Below, in pieces: positions 1 through 8,300 of a DNA stretch of 64,000 nt. The notes beneath the pieces were generated by a model. The model did not search any database. It worked only from the letters and a program-made list of their open reading frames with translations, and was not told the origin of the DNA. Source of the stretch: an uncultured Eggerthella sp. (GTDB lineage: Bacteria > Actinomycetota > Coriobacteriia > Coriobacteriales > Eggerthellaceae). The position numbers were made by a program, and so were the translations under genes. Within the stretch, counting starts at the first letter, position 1. Every line of letters starts with the position of its first letter. The stretch is from assembly GCA_905203045.1 (NCBI GenBank), contig CAJKUH010000002.1, positions 1 to 64,000 on the forward strand. The letters are read 5' to 3'.

Positions 1-36
1 GTCGCGAGGAAGGTCGACACAAACAAGCCGTGCCAT
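1..36 (-). CDS. rpsM: 30S ribosomal protein S13 (N-terminal fragment)
   Basis: Only the first 12 codons lie in the window; the gene continues past the left edge. They read M-A-R-L-V-C-V-D-L-P-R-D, matching the conserved start of S13 (MAR..GVDLPRD). An AGAGGAG ribosome-binding site sits just before the ATG. It follows rpmJ by 21 bases on the same strand, the usual infA-rpmJ-rpsM order of bacterial ribosomal operons, which supports the call despite the short length. Confidence 0.85.
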   Translation of the reverse strand, partial: MARLVCVDLPRD

Positions 37-57
37 AGGTTTATCTCCTCTTTCTTC

Positions 58-171
58 CTAGCCTTGACGCTGCTTATGACGGGGGTTCTCGCAGATAACG
101 AGGACCTTGCCATGGCGTCGAATGATCTTGCACTTGTCGCACATTTTCTTGACCGAAGGACGTACCTTCAT
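58..171 (-). CDS. rpmJ: 50S ribosomal protein L36
   Basis: This 37-residue protein begins MKVRPSVKKMCDKCKIIRR and ends in RHKQRQG. It carries the zinc-ribbon ligands of the C+ form of L36: Cys11, Cys14, Cys27 and His32. Length and sequence are typical for the family. It lies between infA and rpsM on the leftward strand, so it is part of the ribosomal protein operon. L36 binds the large subunit near the peptidyl-transferase region of 23S rRNA. The 185 bases between it and infA hold an imperfect hairpin (arms GCATTTGC and GCAAATGC, about 287-315) but no gene. Confidence 0.95.
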   Translation of the reverse strand: MKVRPSVKKMCDKCKIIRRHGKVLVICENPRHKQRQG

Positions 172-356
172 TTCAATTTCCTTTCGGTAATGTGTTTCTC
201 TTTATCTACCACGCCCAGCCGCAGGCGATAGTTTGCTTGCTGTTCCGCTTTACAGGACGGCTCGGGTTTCCCCTTCCTGCTTTTGTGCGCATTTGCCCGC
301 GGTTCTGCAAATGCGAAAAGCGCACTTCACCTCTGTGAGGTACGCTTCAGCGCCAC

Positions 357-575
357 TTACTTGTAGCGATAGGTGATACGACCACGGTCGAGGTCGTATA
401 CTGAAAGTTCAACCTGGACCTTATCGCCGGGAAGAATCTTGATGTAGTGCATACGCATCTTGCCGGAGATATGGGCAAGAATGGTATGGCCGTTTTCAAG
501 TTCTACCTTAAACATAGCGTTCGGAAGAGCCTCGAGTACGGTGCCCTCCAGTTCAATTGCATCTTCTTTAGCCAA
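357..575 (-). CDS. infA: translation initiation factor IF-1
   Basis: IF-1 binds the A site of the 30S subunit and helps IF-2 and IF-3 select the initiator tRNA. The 72-residue product is a single S1-like OB fold with the family signatures EGTVLEALPNAMF, HISGKMR and PGDKVQVE, and ends in GRITYRYK. I chose a TTG start because an AAAGGAG ribosome-binding site lies six bases before it and the protein then has exactly the usual length; the in-frame ATG 12 codons further upstream would add a tail not found in the family. A good promoter lies about 45 bases upstream, so infA may begin a transcription unit that runs into rpmJ and rpsM. Confidence 0.95.
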   Translation of the reverse strand: MAKEDAIELEGTVLEALPNAMFKVELENGHTILAHISGKMRMHYIKILPGDKVQVELSVYDLDRGRITYRYK

Positions 576-617
576 GGTAGCTCCTTTAAGCAAATAGGTA
601 GTCAAACGCAAATGGAG

Positions 618-647
618 ATTTTAGCAAAACACCTATCTTTCTTGCAA
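618..647 (-). promoter_or_regulatory. probable promoter of infA
   Basis: On the leftward strand a TTGCAA -35-like hexamer (642-647) is followed after 18 bases by TAAAAT (618-623). The spacing and sequences fit a housekeeping sigma factor, and the infA TTG start lies about 42 bases downstream. Confidence 0.5.
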
Positions 648-685
648 GATGCCATCACAAGGCCACCATATACCGTTCACAGCTT

Positions 686-2629
686 CTAGGAATAGAAGCC
701 CGGGATGCGGTTATGTCGGTCGAACACGCTGTTATATTGCAGCCATTGATACTGCTTGATGGAGTCGGTGAAGGCAGATGGCGCAGTTCCTATTTTAGTG
801 CCAAAAGCGTCGGTGAAGTAACGGGCAGTGATTACCGGATGCTCCATGCGCAGGTCGGAAAGATATTCCTGATAAGGGGAAAGCTGCACACCCGCAACCT
901 GCAGCAACACCGAGGAAAGGTAATTCAGCGACACAGTGCTCCCCTTCTGCAGCACTTCGGTGTTCAAGTCGTAATTGCCCCAAATGAAGAAGGGCGTTTT
1001 GTGCAGCTGGGCCGTGGTTTCCAAATCGAGGTTGTTCTCATCGGTGAACCAATTTGCATAGAACTCGTTGGAGAGGCGCGGCTCGTGGTCGCCGAAGAAC
1101 AGGACCACAGTTGGTTCTTCCACCGTTTCGAAATAGGAGATGAGCGTGCGCAGTGCATCGTCGGCCATGCGCACGCTCGACTCGTAGGCGATCACCGATT
1201 CGTCGTAGGAGTTTTCAGGGGCCACTTCGCGCACACGCTCTGGCCATTCGTAGTCGGACGCATAGTAACCACCATGGTTCTGCATGGTGATGTTGAACAC
1301 AAACTGCGGATTGCCGCCGCGGTTTTCCTCGAAGTCCTTTATAAGCTGGCGATAGTCCGATTCGTCGGTGGGGTACCCGCGCGCATAGTCAATATCCACG
1401 TCAAAATCTTCTATCCCCTTATACGAATCGAAGCCGAAGCGGTCGTAGACCTTCACGCGGTTGTAGCCTGCACGCTCGTAGGCATGCAAGGCGCGCGCTT
1501 CGTAGCCCCGCCCTGAAAGCTGCGATGCCAAGCTGGGAGTTTCGGCGTCGACGAACTGCACATACGGGGTGTTGCCCTTGAAGTAGGCCATGGAATTGCC
1601 CGTTAGGAACTCGAATTCCGAATTCGCCGTGCCCGTGCCCATGTCGGACGAAACGGCGCACGTGCCCGAAACCACGTCACCGCGTTGCACCAACGAGCGC
1701 ACGTACGGCATAGGATCGACGTTGGTTTCATATCCCTCCAAGTACGTGGTGAGGTCGGAAAACGACTCGTTCATTACCACGACGATGTTGGGCGATTCCT
1801 CGGTTGCCGCTGTATACGTTGGCGCTCCCTCAGGCTCAGTCAGATAGCCATGTCCCACGTTCACGCGCGTGACGCCCGATGCTTCGTCGGTTTGCCACAG
1901 CGCCTCGGTGTCGTAGCCTTCCGCTTCCACCGTCGACGCGGAAGCAACATCCGATGCCAAGCTGGCGGCGAAACCAAAGTGCTGGTACGGATAAGCCGGG
2001 TTCCATTCGTGGGTATCGATGCGATTCCACGCGTCTTCATTGCCGTAAAGGTACGCGCCCATGCCGACTGTCGCTACCGCGACAACAGCCAAAGCTACTT
2101 GGTTACTGCGGAAATTCACGCGGATCCTTGATTTCGGAACGGCAACCACCAACGCACCATATATAAGTGCAGCGAAAAGGCAATGGGCAACCGGGGGATC
2201 AATCGTGTACGTATAGCCGCCCGCCACGGCGATGCCCACTCCTGCAGACATCAAATCGCCGAAAGTGATGGGAATGCCCGTGAACTTGATGACGTAATGA
2301 TTGGCGATGCTGAAGCCCAGCACCACGGCAAACACCGCTATGCAGGTGACACGCGTATTGCGGGTAAACAGGTAAACCACCAGGTGCGCAAAGAGATAGA
2401 TGAATACGTTCATCAGGAAGAAGCCCTCTTCAAGGTCCGACACGCCCGAAAGGCTCAGATATTCTGCCACGGCAGCACACATGATGGGGCCCACCAGCAG
2501 AAGAGCCGCCCAATTAAGCGCAGCAAGAACGCCTTCCCGATGATCCGAGAAAAAGGTCTTAGCGGTTGTCAGCAGCGCAAATGTCATGGTTGGGCACTTT
2601 ATCATGCCCACCCCACGCTGCCCGAACAT
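686..2629 (-). CDS. LtaS-family phosphoglycerol transferase / sulfatase-fold membrane protein
   Basis: LtaS-type enzymes move glycerol phosphate from phosphatidylglycerol to a growing lipoteichoic-acid-like chain outside the membrane. About 200 N-terminal residues form five or so hydrophobic helices, and the rest is an extracytoplasmic sulfatase-fold domain. Visible motifs are NIVVVMNESFSDL (metal-binding Glu), GTGTANSEFEFLTG (holding the expected nucleophile Thr) and FFGDHEPRLS (metal-binding Asp-His). Length (647 residues) is normal for the family. The start is uncertain: ATGs at codons 9 and 15 are alternatives, and none has a strong ribosome-binding site. No glycolipid synthase gene is adjacent, so the exact polymer is unknown; wall glycan modification genes lie elsewhere in the window. 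Confidence 0.85.
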   Translation of the reverse strand: MFGQRGVGMIKCPTMTFALLTTAKTFFSDHREGVLAALNWAALLLVGPIMCAAVAEYLSLSGVSDLEEGFFLMNVFIYLFAHLVVYLFTRNTRVTCIAVFAVVLGFSIANHYVIKFTGIPITFGDLMSAGVGIAVAGGYTYTIDPPVAHCLFAALIYGALVVAVPKSRIRVNFRSNQVALAVVAVATVGMGAYLYGNEDAWNRIDTHEWNPAYPYQHFGFAASLASDVASASTVEAEGYDTEALWQTDEASGVTRVNVGHGYLTEPEGAPTYTAATEESPNIVVVMNESFSDLTTYLEGYETNVDPMPYVRSLVQRGDVVSGTCAVSSDMGTGTANSEFEFLTGNSMAYFKGNTPYVQFVDAETPSLASQLSGRGYEARALHAYERAGYNRVKVYDRFGFDSYKGIEDFDVDIDYARGYPTDESDYRQLIKDFEENRGGNPQFVFNITMQNHGGYYASDYEWPERVREVAPENSYDESVIAYESSVRMADDALRTLISYFETVEEPTVVLFFGDHEPRLSNEFYANWFTDENNLDLETTAQLHKTPFFIWGNYDLNTEVLQKGSTVSLNYLSSVLLQVAGVQLSPYQEYLSDLRMEHPVITARYFTDAFGTKIGTAPSAFTDSIKQYQWLQYNSVFDRHNRIPGFYS

Positions 2630-2820
2630 TCACGAGTTGCACAATGAATGAGCAAAGAGCATTAACAATATCCGGGTATGCGCCAGTAAATCAGCGAGCG
2701 GGAAGCTGAGGAGTGCAGATAAGGCGAAAGCGAACGCTAGGCGGGCTTCGCCCGTCAAGTTCACTTGGAGCCTTAGCTGTGCCGTCAGATTCCCGTGCAG
2801 CGTCATCGCGTCTCATACGA

Positions 2821-2850
2821 AAAAAAGGTCTGCCGTAAGGCAGACCTTAA
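2821..2850 (-). terminator. rho-independent terminator after tRNA-Lys
   Basis: A 10-bp stem (AAGGTCTGCC / GGCAGACCTT) with a four-base loop is followed on the leftward strand by a run of T. It sits seven bases after the tRNA. Confidence 0.85.
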
Positions 2851-2856
2851 TACTCG

Positions 2857-2932
2857 TGGTGCGCCGTGAGGGAATCGAACCCGCGGCCTTGGGATTAAAA
2901 GTCCCCTGCTCTACCAGCTGAGCTAACGGCGC
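2857..2932 (-). tRNA. tRNA-Lys (anticodon UUU)
   Basis: The 76-base sequence folds as a cloverleaf: acceptor stem GCGCCGT/ACGGCGC, D arm with AGCTGGTAGAGC, anticodon stem GGGGA/TCCCA (the last pair is a mismatch, as written) around CTTTTAA, T arm GGTTCGATTCC, and an encoded CCA end. The anticodon TTT assigns lysine. Confidence 0.95.
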
Positions 2933-3034
2933 ACATGCATAAAATGCAAGTATGTATTTTAATGGGCTATCCCATTTGGGTCAACTGGCAATACGCGCAG
3001 GTTTCGACGTCTTAGGCGATTCCGCAGAATCGAG

Positions 3035-3487
3035 CTAATTCCACGTCACAAATTCGACGTTGGAAACCTTCCCGCATTCGATAGTAAGGCGGGCGATCCC
3101 CTTCTTACTGCCACCGCGCGGCTTGCTGGCACTGCCGGGGTTCAAGTACAGCACTCCATCGATACGCTCTTCGCGCGGAATATGAGTATGGCCGTGGACC
3201 ACGACGTTCACGTCTTCCGCAACGGTGCCGATGTCTTCCGGGCGGTGGGTCATGAAGAAGCGAACGCCCCCGATACGCGGCGATGCCGTGAAGGGAATGT
3301 CCATGCCGCGTAAGCTGGTGTCGCAGTTGCCCAGCACCGCAACGGTAGGAGCGATGGCATCCAGTTCCATAAGGATGGTAGGGCGCTCGACGTCGCCTGC
3401 ACACAAAATCATGTCGCAGGGCTCTAACGCCTTATACGCTTCTTCACTCAAATGCCCATGTATGTCAGAAATCACGCCGACCAGCAT
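3035..3487 (-). CDS. YfcE/MJ0936-family metallophosphoesterase
   Basis: A small cytoplasmic calcineurin-like phosphodiesterase. The metal site motifs are all present in order: DIHGH near residue 8, AGDVE, GNCD, THRPED and GHTHIP. Length (150 residues) is at the short end of the family (about 160). Proteins of this family hydrolyse phosphodiesters in vitro, but their natural substrates are mostly unknown. An AAGGAG site precedes the ATG. It is followed on the same strand by tRNA-Lys and preceded by the 2-hydroxyacid dehydrogenase on the same strand; the 71-base gap to the latter holds a short direct repeat. Confidence 0.88.
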   Translation of the reverse strand: MLVGVISDIHGHLSEEAYKALEPCDMILCAGDVERPTILMELDAIAPTVAVLGNCDTSLRGMDIPFTASPRIGGVRFFMTHRPEDIGTVAEDVNVVVHGHTHIPREERIDGVLYLNPGSASKPRGGSKKGIARLTIECGKVSNVEFVTWN

Positions 3488-3513
3488 AGATGCTCCTTCT
3501 TACGGGTGGGGAA

Positions 3514-3553
3514 ATGGTGCCTGCCTCTAAAATAGTGCCTGCCCCAATTTTCC
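3514..3553. repeat. short direct repeat with GTGCCTGCC cores
   Basis: Two copies of AAAT(G/A)GTGCCTGCC lie 18 bases apart (3514-3527 and 3532-3545), the second running on into CCAATTTT. They fill most of the gap between two co-directional genes. Function unknown. Confidence 0.5.
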
Positions 3554-3558
3554 GCTTA

Positions 3559-4527
3559 CTAGAAGCGCAGGGCTTCAGGGTTCAGGCAGTCCTTCGGGCG
3601 CACGCCGGTAACCACATCGATAGCCGCTTGCATAGCACGCGTGCGCAGCTCGAGGCCCGATTCTTCCGACCAATAGGCAACATGGGGGCTCAGTACCGTA
3701 TGCGGAGCCTTCAGAAGAGGATGATTCGGATCAACCGGCTCCCCTTCGAACACATCGATGCCAGCGCCCCAAAGCTTATCCGCCTGAAGCGCTTCAGCGA
3801 GAGCAACCGTGTCGATAACGGCGCCGCGCGAAGTGTTCACCACTACCGCATCGTGTTTCATCATCGCCAAATGCTGCGCATCAAGAAGATGGCGCGTATC
3901 GGGCGTCAGGGCCGTGTGGAAGCTCACCACATCAGCGCACTTCAGCACTTCATCATATTCGAGGATGTCATAGCCTTCGGGAGTGCGGCGCCCCGGCGTC
4001 AGCGAACGGGAAGAGCACACTACCTTAAAGCCAAGGCCAGCCGCCTTGCGTGCCGTAGCACGACCGATTTCGCCCATGCCAACCACACCGAACACGCGAC
4101 CGTACACCTGGCCATAAGGGCGATGGCGCGTGTAATCCCAAATGCCCGCACGCATATCGGCATCCGTTTCGTTCATGCGACGCAGCACGCACAGCGCAAG
4201 GGTGATGGCATGGTCGGAAACCACTTCCGTGCCATAGCCGGGCACCACGCATACCGCCGTCTTGTTCTTCGTTGCCGCTGGCACGTTAATGCTGTCGAAG
4301 CCAATGCCCGTGCGGCTTACCACCTGCAGGTTCGGCAGCGCTTCAAACACCTCGGACGGGAAATTGCCGTAGGAAGTTACCACACCATCGGCATCGGCGG
4401 CGTTGCGGATGATGGCTTCTGGCTCACGCTGATTGAACAGGGCGATTTCCACGCCAGCTTTCTTCGCCATTTCCACTTCGAAATCGTTGTTCTCGAAATC
4501 GGTATCGACGATAACGATCTTCGGCAT
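3559..4527 (-). CDS. D-isomer-specific 2-hydroxyacid dehydrogenase (NAD-dependent)
   Basis: The 322-residue protein is a complete member of the D-2-hydroxyacid dehydrogenase family (formate/glycerate dehydrogenase fold), which interconverts 2-oxoacids and D-2-hydroxyacids. The Rossmann motif GVVGMGEIGRATARK lies near residue 145. The catalytic Arg is in NTSRGAVID, the Glu in GIDVFEGEP and the His in SPHVAYWSEE. The substrate cannot be told from sequence; the family includes D-lactate, glycerate, phosphoglycerate and phosphonate enzymes. I chose the ATG preceded by GAAAGGGG rather than a longer open frame that runs back into the upstream gene. It starts 13 bases after that SanA-like gene, so the two are probably co-transcribed. 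Confidence 0.88.
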   Translation of the reverse strand: MPKIVIVDTDFENNDFEVEMAKKAGVEIALFNQREPEAIIRNAADADGVVTSYGNFPSEVFEALPNLQVVSRTGIGFDSINVPAATKNKTAVCVVPGYGTEVVSDHAITLALCVLRRMNETDADMRAGIWDYTRHRPYGQVYGRVFGVVGMGEIGRATARKAAGLGFKVVCSSRSLTPGRRTPEGYDILEYDEVLKCADVVSFHTALTPDTRHLLDAQHLAMMKHDAVVVNTSRGAVIDTVALAEALQADKLWGAGIDVFEGEPVDPNHPLLKAPHTVLSPHVAYWSEESGLELRTRAMQAAIDVVTGVRPKDCLNPEALRF

Positions 4528-4540
4528 TGCAGCCCCTTTC

Positions 4541-5251
4541 CTACCACCACTGGGTAACGGTTCCCGATTGGTCCAGGGAAACCGGTTCGCTTTTCGTCTG
4601 CGGCTCCATCTTGGTAATGATGCCGAAGAAATCTTTGATACGCGCCAGGAACTCGCGTTGCTCGTACGAGTCCATGTTTGCATAATCGCTGGCATCGCAC
4701 GGCACGCCACGGGCGTCGATGCCGAAGCCGCGGGCGTCATACACCGCGCGATACAGATGGTACTCCTGCGTAACGATGACGCAGCGCTGCACGCTGAAAA
4801 CATTCTTCAAGCGGTACATGCTGTCATACGTGGAAAGGCCCGCGTGGTCGCAGAAAATGTCGGAAGCAGGAACGCCGTTGGCCTTGGCGTACTTCGTCAT
4901 GGCCATGACTTCGTTGTAGGAAGAATCGGAATTGTCGCCGCTCATGATGATCTTCGGCGCCACGCCGGCACGGTACAGGGAATTAGCCGTATTGAGGCGG
5001 TCCTTCAATATGGCAGACGGGCTGCCGTCCCAGTTAATGCCTGCGCCGAGCACCACAATAGCATCAGCATTGAACGTGCCGGCTTCCGCCTGAGCTTGGC
5101 TTACCTGCTCAAACGAGCCACGCGTGCTGCCGCATACCCATGCGTTGATGGCGGCGGGCACCCCCACCACGATAAGCGCAACAACCAAAACGAAGCCTAT
5201 AAAGGCTTCGATCACGCGGCGCAGACATCCTTTGTTTCGTTTGGCATTCAT
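4541..5251 (-). CDS. SanA/YdcF-like DUF218 membrane-anchored protein
   Basis: The protein has one N-terminal membrane helix (about residues 14-35) and an extracytoplasmic DUF218 domain. Family motifs are visible: ADAIVVLGAGI, SGDNSDSSYNEVMAM, and VTQEYHLYRAVYDARGFGIDA. DUF218 proteins such as E. coli SanA and YdcF act in or near the envelope, but their chemistry is poorly defined. The product is about 236 residues with the ATG chosen here; a TTG six codons upstream is possible. It precedes the 2-hydroxyacid dehydrogenase by 13 bases, suggesting an operon with no obvious shared pathway. Confidence 0.82.
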   Translation of the reverse strand: MNAKRNKGCLRRVIEAFIGFVLVVALIVVGVPAAINAWVCGSTRGSFEQVSQAQAEAGTFNADAIVVLGAGINWDGSPSAILKDRLNTANSLYRAGVAPKIIMSGDNSDSSYNEVMAMTKYAKANGVPASDIFCDHAGLSTYDSMYRLKNVFSVQRCVIVTQEYHLYRAVYDARGFGIDARGVPCDASDYANMDSYEQREFLARIKDFFGIITKMEPQTKSEPVSLDQSGTVTQWW

Positions 5252-5337
5252 CGGTTCCGATGATAGCAAACAGGCGAATGCTACCCACCAACCTTCACGC
5301 GCTTAACGCGGTTTGTTCGAATGGTTGCGCAACGAAC

Positions 5338-5363
5338 AAGGGCCCCGATTGCTCGGAGCCCTT
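5338..5363 (-). terminator. terminator of the giant adhesin gene
   Basis: An 11-bp stem with one mismatch (AAGGGCTCCGA / TCGGGGCCCTT on the leftward strand) lies just after the adhesin stop codon. The following T-tract is weak (TTGTTCGTT). Confidence 0.6.
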
Positions 5364-5375
5364 GCGGTTAGGATG

Positions 5376-8300
5376 CTAGTGCTTTCTGCGGCGCAGAGCG
5401 AATACAGCTATCGCGGCGGCCGCCACTACCGCTATCGCGCCACCGACAACCATCAGGCTGTCGCCCGTTTTGACGCCGGCAGCTTTAACGTCATTGACGG
5501 CAGTCTGGCTGTCGCTTGCGACGCCGCCAGCAGGCTGCTGCTGTTCAGGCGTGTTGTCGCCAGGGCCTTCCGGTTGGCTGGGCACGTACCTGTTGTCGAA
5601 GAGCGCCATGGTTTGCCCGTCTTCGGCATACACGCTATCGCCGTAGTCGACGGATTCAACCTTCAATGTCCTGGCATCTTCATCGCGCACTACCTTTACC
5701 GTTACCGGCACGTCGGCTGCGTTCGTCCAGCCTTCACCCAAGTTGGCGGTCTCGTGGATTACGTAGCCATATGTGCCCGATAGCGAGTATTCGATGCTAC
5801 CGAAGCTGCAGGTGTCGCCGCCGAAAGTATCGGCCGTGGCCTCTTCCGGCATGGGAGCACCATCCTGCGGCTGAAGCTCGAACGTGAAGTGCGTATCGGC
5901 AGGAGCCTTTTCGCCGTTCACGGTCTTCTTCACCTGAATGTTGGCGGTTACAGGAGCGTAGGCGTTGTCAAACAGAGCGGCGTCCTGCTGGCCATCGGCG
6001 TTCGAATACTCGACGGTGACGTTCAGCGTGCCGTCACCGTTATCGGTTGCCGTCACCGTTGCAACAACGTCGCCCGCCGCGAACCAGGCACCATCGTTGT
6101 AGCCCACTTCCTTGATCACATAGTGATGGGTGCCTTCGCCCGAAAGACTGATGGCATCGAAGCTGGCCTTTTCGCCAACGCCCGTTTCAACCGAGCCGAT
6201 TTTCTCTCTTTGGGCGTTGCCCTGGTCGTCGGCGTTGTACAGGTCGAAGTGGAACTTCTGGCCCACGCCTTCATCGGTGCCGCCGTTGACGGTCTTGAGC
6301 ACCGAAAGCGTTGCCTGGCCAGATGTTGCGTAGGTGTTGGTGAACTCTGCTGCAGAAGTGCCACGACTGTAGGTAACTTCAGTTGCCAAGGAGCGGTCGG
6401 CATTCTCCAAAACCTTCACCGTGACCTTTACGTCCTTATCAGCCGTCCAGCCCTTGTCGTTGTGGCCCACCTCATAAATCCAGTACGTGAAGGTCTTGCC
6501 GGCGTCAGCCGTGGTGTACGAAATGGGATTGAAGTTCTTCGTCTCATTCGCCTTCGCCGAAACAGTGCCGATAACCTCGCCGGTCATGTTGCCCTGTTCG
6601 TCGGCTTTATGCAGCTCGAAATCGAACGATTCGTCCTTCACCTTATCGGTGCTGCCCTGGACGGTTTTATGGATACCCAGCGTTACCTGCGTGTTTGCCG
6701 TGTAGGTGTTGTTAAACAACGCGGCTTCACCGTTTGCGGCGGAAACGGAATACGTAACCGTTGATGCGCCCAACGTGCCGTCGCCGTTGTCCTGCCCAAC
6801 CGTCACCGTAGCCGTTACAGGTTCTGCCATTTTCCACTCGGAGCCGCCTTGGGAAACCTCAGAAATGGTGTACGTGTAGGTTTTCCCAGCATCCGCAAGC
6901 ATGAACGGAATGGAACCGAACTGCGCCAACGCATTGCCAACGGTTTCGCATGTTGCGCCCTCAGCCGGCATAGGCGCACCGTTCTGACCAGCCAGTGCAA
7001 ACTGGAACTTCTCTTCAGCCAACGGATCCTTGCCGTTCACCTGCTTCTTCACCGTAAGCGTCGCCTGGCCGGTTGCTTCGTAGGTGTTGTCGAATGCGGC
7101 GGCATCGGTCTTCTGATTGTTGTATTCGATGGATTTCACCACCAGGTCGCGCCCGTTTTCGGCATAGCCCACTTCAACAGTGGCATCGACATCGTCGGCA
7201 TTCTTCCAGCCAGAACCGGGATTGTTCGATTCATGGATCACGTAGTTGTAAGTACCAGCTTTGTCGTAGACGATCTTGCCGAACGAGGCAGACGAGGTGC
7301 CCGTCACCGTTGCCTTGTCGAAGCCTTCGGGCATGGGGGCATTGTTCTTAGGCTGAAGCTGGAACTCGAACTGCTTCTGCAGGTTTTCGTCCTTTGCACC
7401 GTTAACGGTCTTGCTTACCTTCAAAACGGCCTCTGCCTTTTCGTCGGCATGGGTGTTGTTGAACACAGCTGCGGAAAGTTCTTCGGTTCCTCGGAAGTAC
7501 TCAACCGACTCAATTTTCAAATCGCGCTTGCCCACAGTGTCGACCTTCACAACAACCTTAATAGGCTCGTCGTTGGTCCAGTTTTCACCAGGAGAAGAAC
7601 TTTCCTTTACCCAATAGGTGTATTCGCCGGGCTCGGTCAAATCTGGCGTCGTGAACGTCGCTTTCGCTTCTGCATCGCTGCCACTGATAGTCTTTTCTTC
7701 GCCGATCTGCTTACCATCGTTGTCGGTCAGCTGGAACGTGAAGCTCTCACCGGCCAGCAACGCACCACCGTTAACGGTCTTGGAAATCTCAATAGGCGCA
7801 GAAACCGATTCCGACTGGTATCCGTTGTCGAATACCGCTGCGCTTTCAGAGCTTCTAGCCTCGGCAGAATCCTGCTTGTAGGTTACCGTTGCCGTGAGCT
7901 TGTTGCTGTCGGAGCGATTGCTTACCTGCACCGTGGCAATGACATCGGGGGCTTTGGTCCAAGAGCCAGAGCCATCCGTAAGGTCGGAGACCTCGTGAAT
8001 ACGGTACGTGTAAGTTTTGCCCTCGTCATTGTCGGAAAGCGTTGCCTCGGCGAATTTTGCTTCGCCGTTTTCATCGGTGGTTGCGTTATTGAACGCAGGC
8101 GCGCCTTCATCGCTGGAGGTCGCAGAGAACTCGAATGTCTCACCCTGCAGGGGAATGCTGCCATTCACAGTTTTGGTCAAGCCAAGCTGGAACTTGCCCG
8201 AAGCCTGCTGATACTGGTTGTTGAACAATGCAGCAGAATTCTGGGCATCAACCGATGCCGAAGTCTGCTCGGCATCGTCTTTAACGTACTCAACCGTCGA

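Noticed and set aside
713..1516. Long rightward open frames opposite the LtaS-like gene, the adhesin, leuS, guaB and others
   Set aside because: They mirror the codon pattern of strong genes on the other strand, lack ribosome-binding sites and show no domains.
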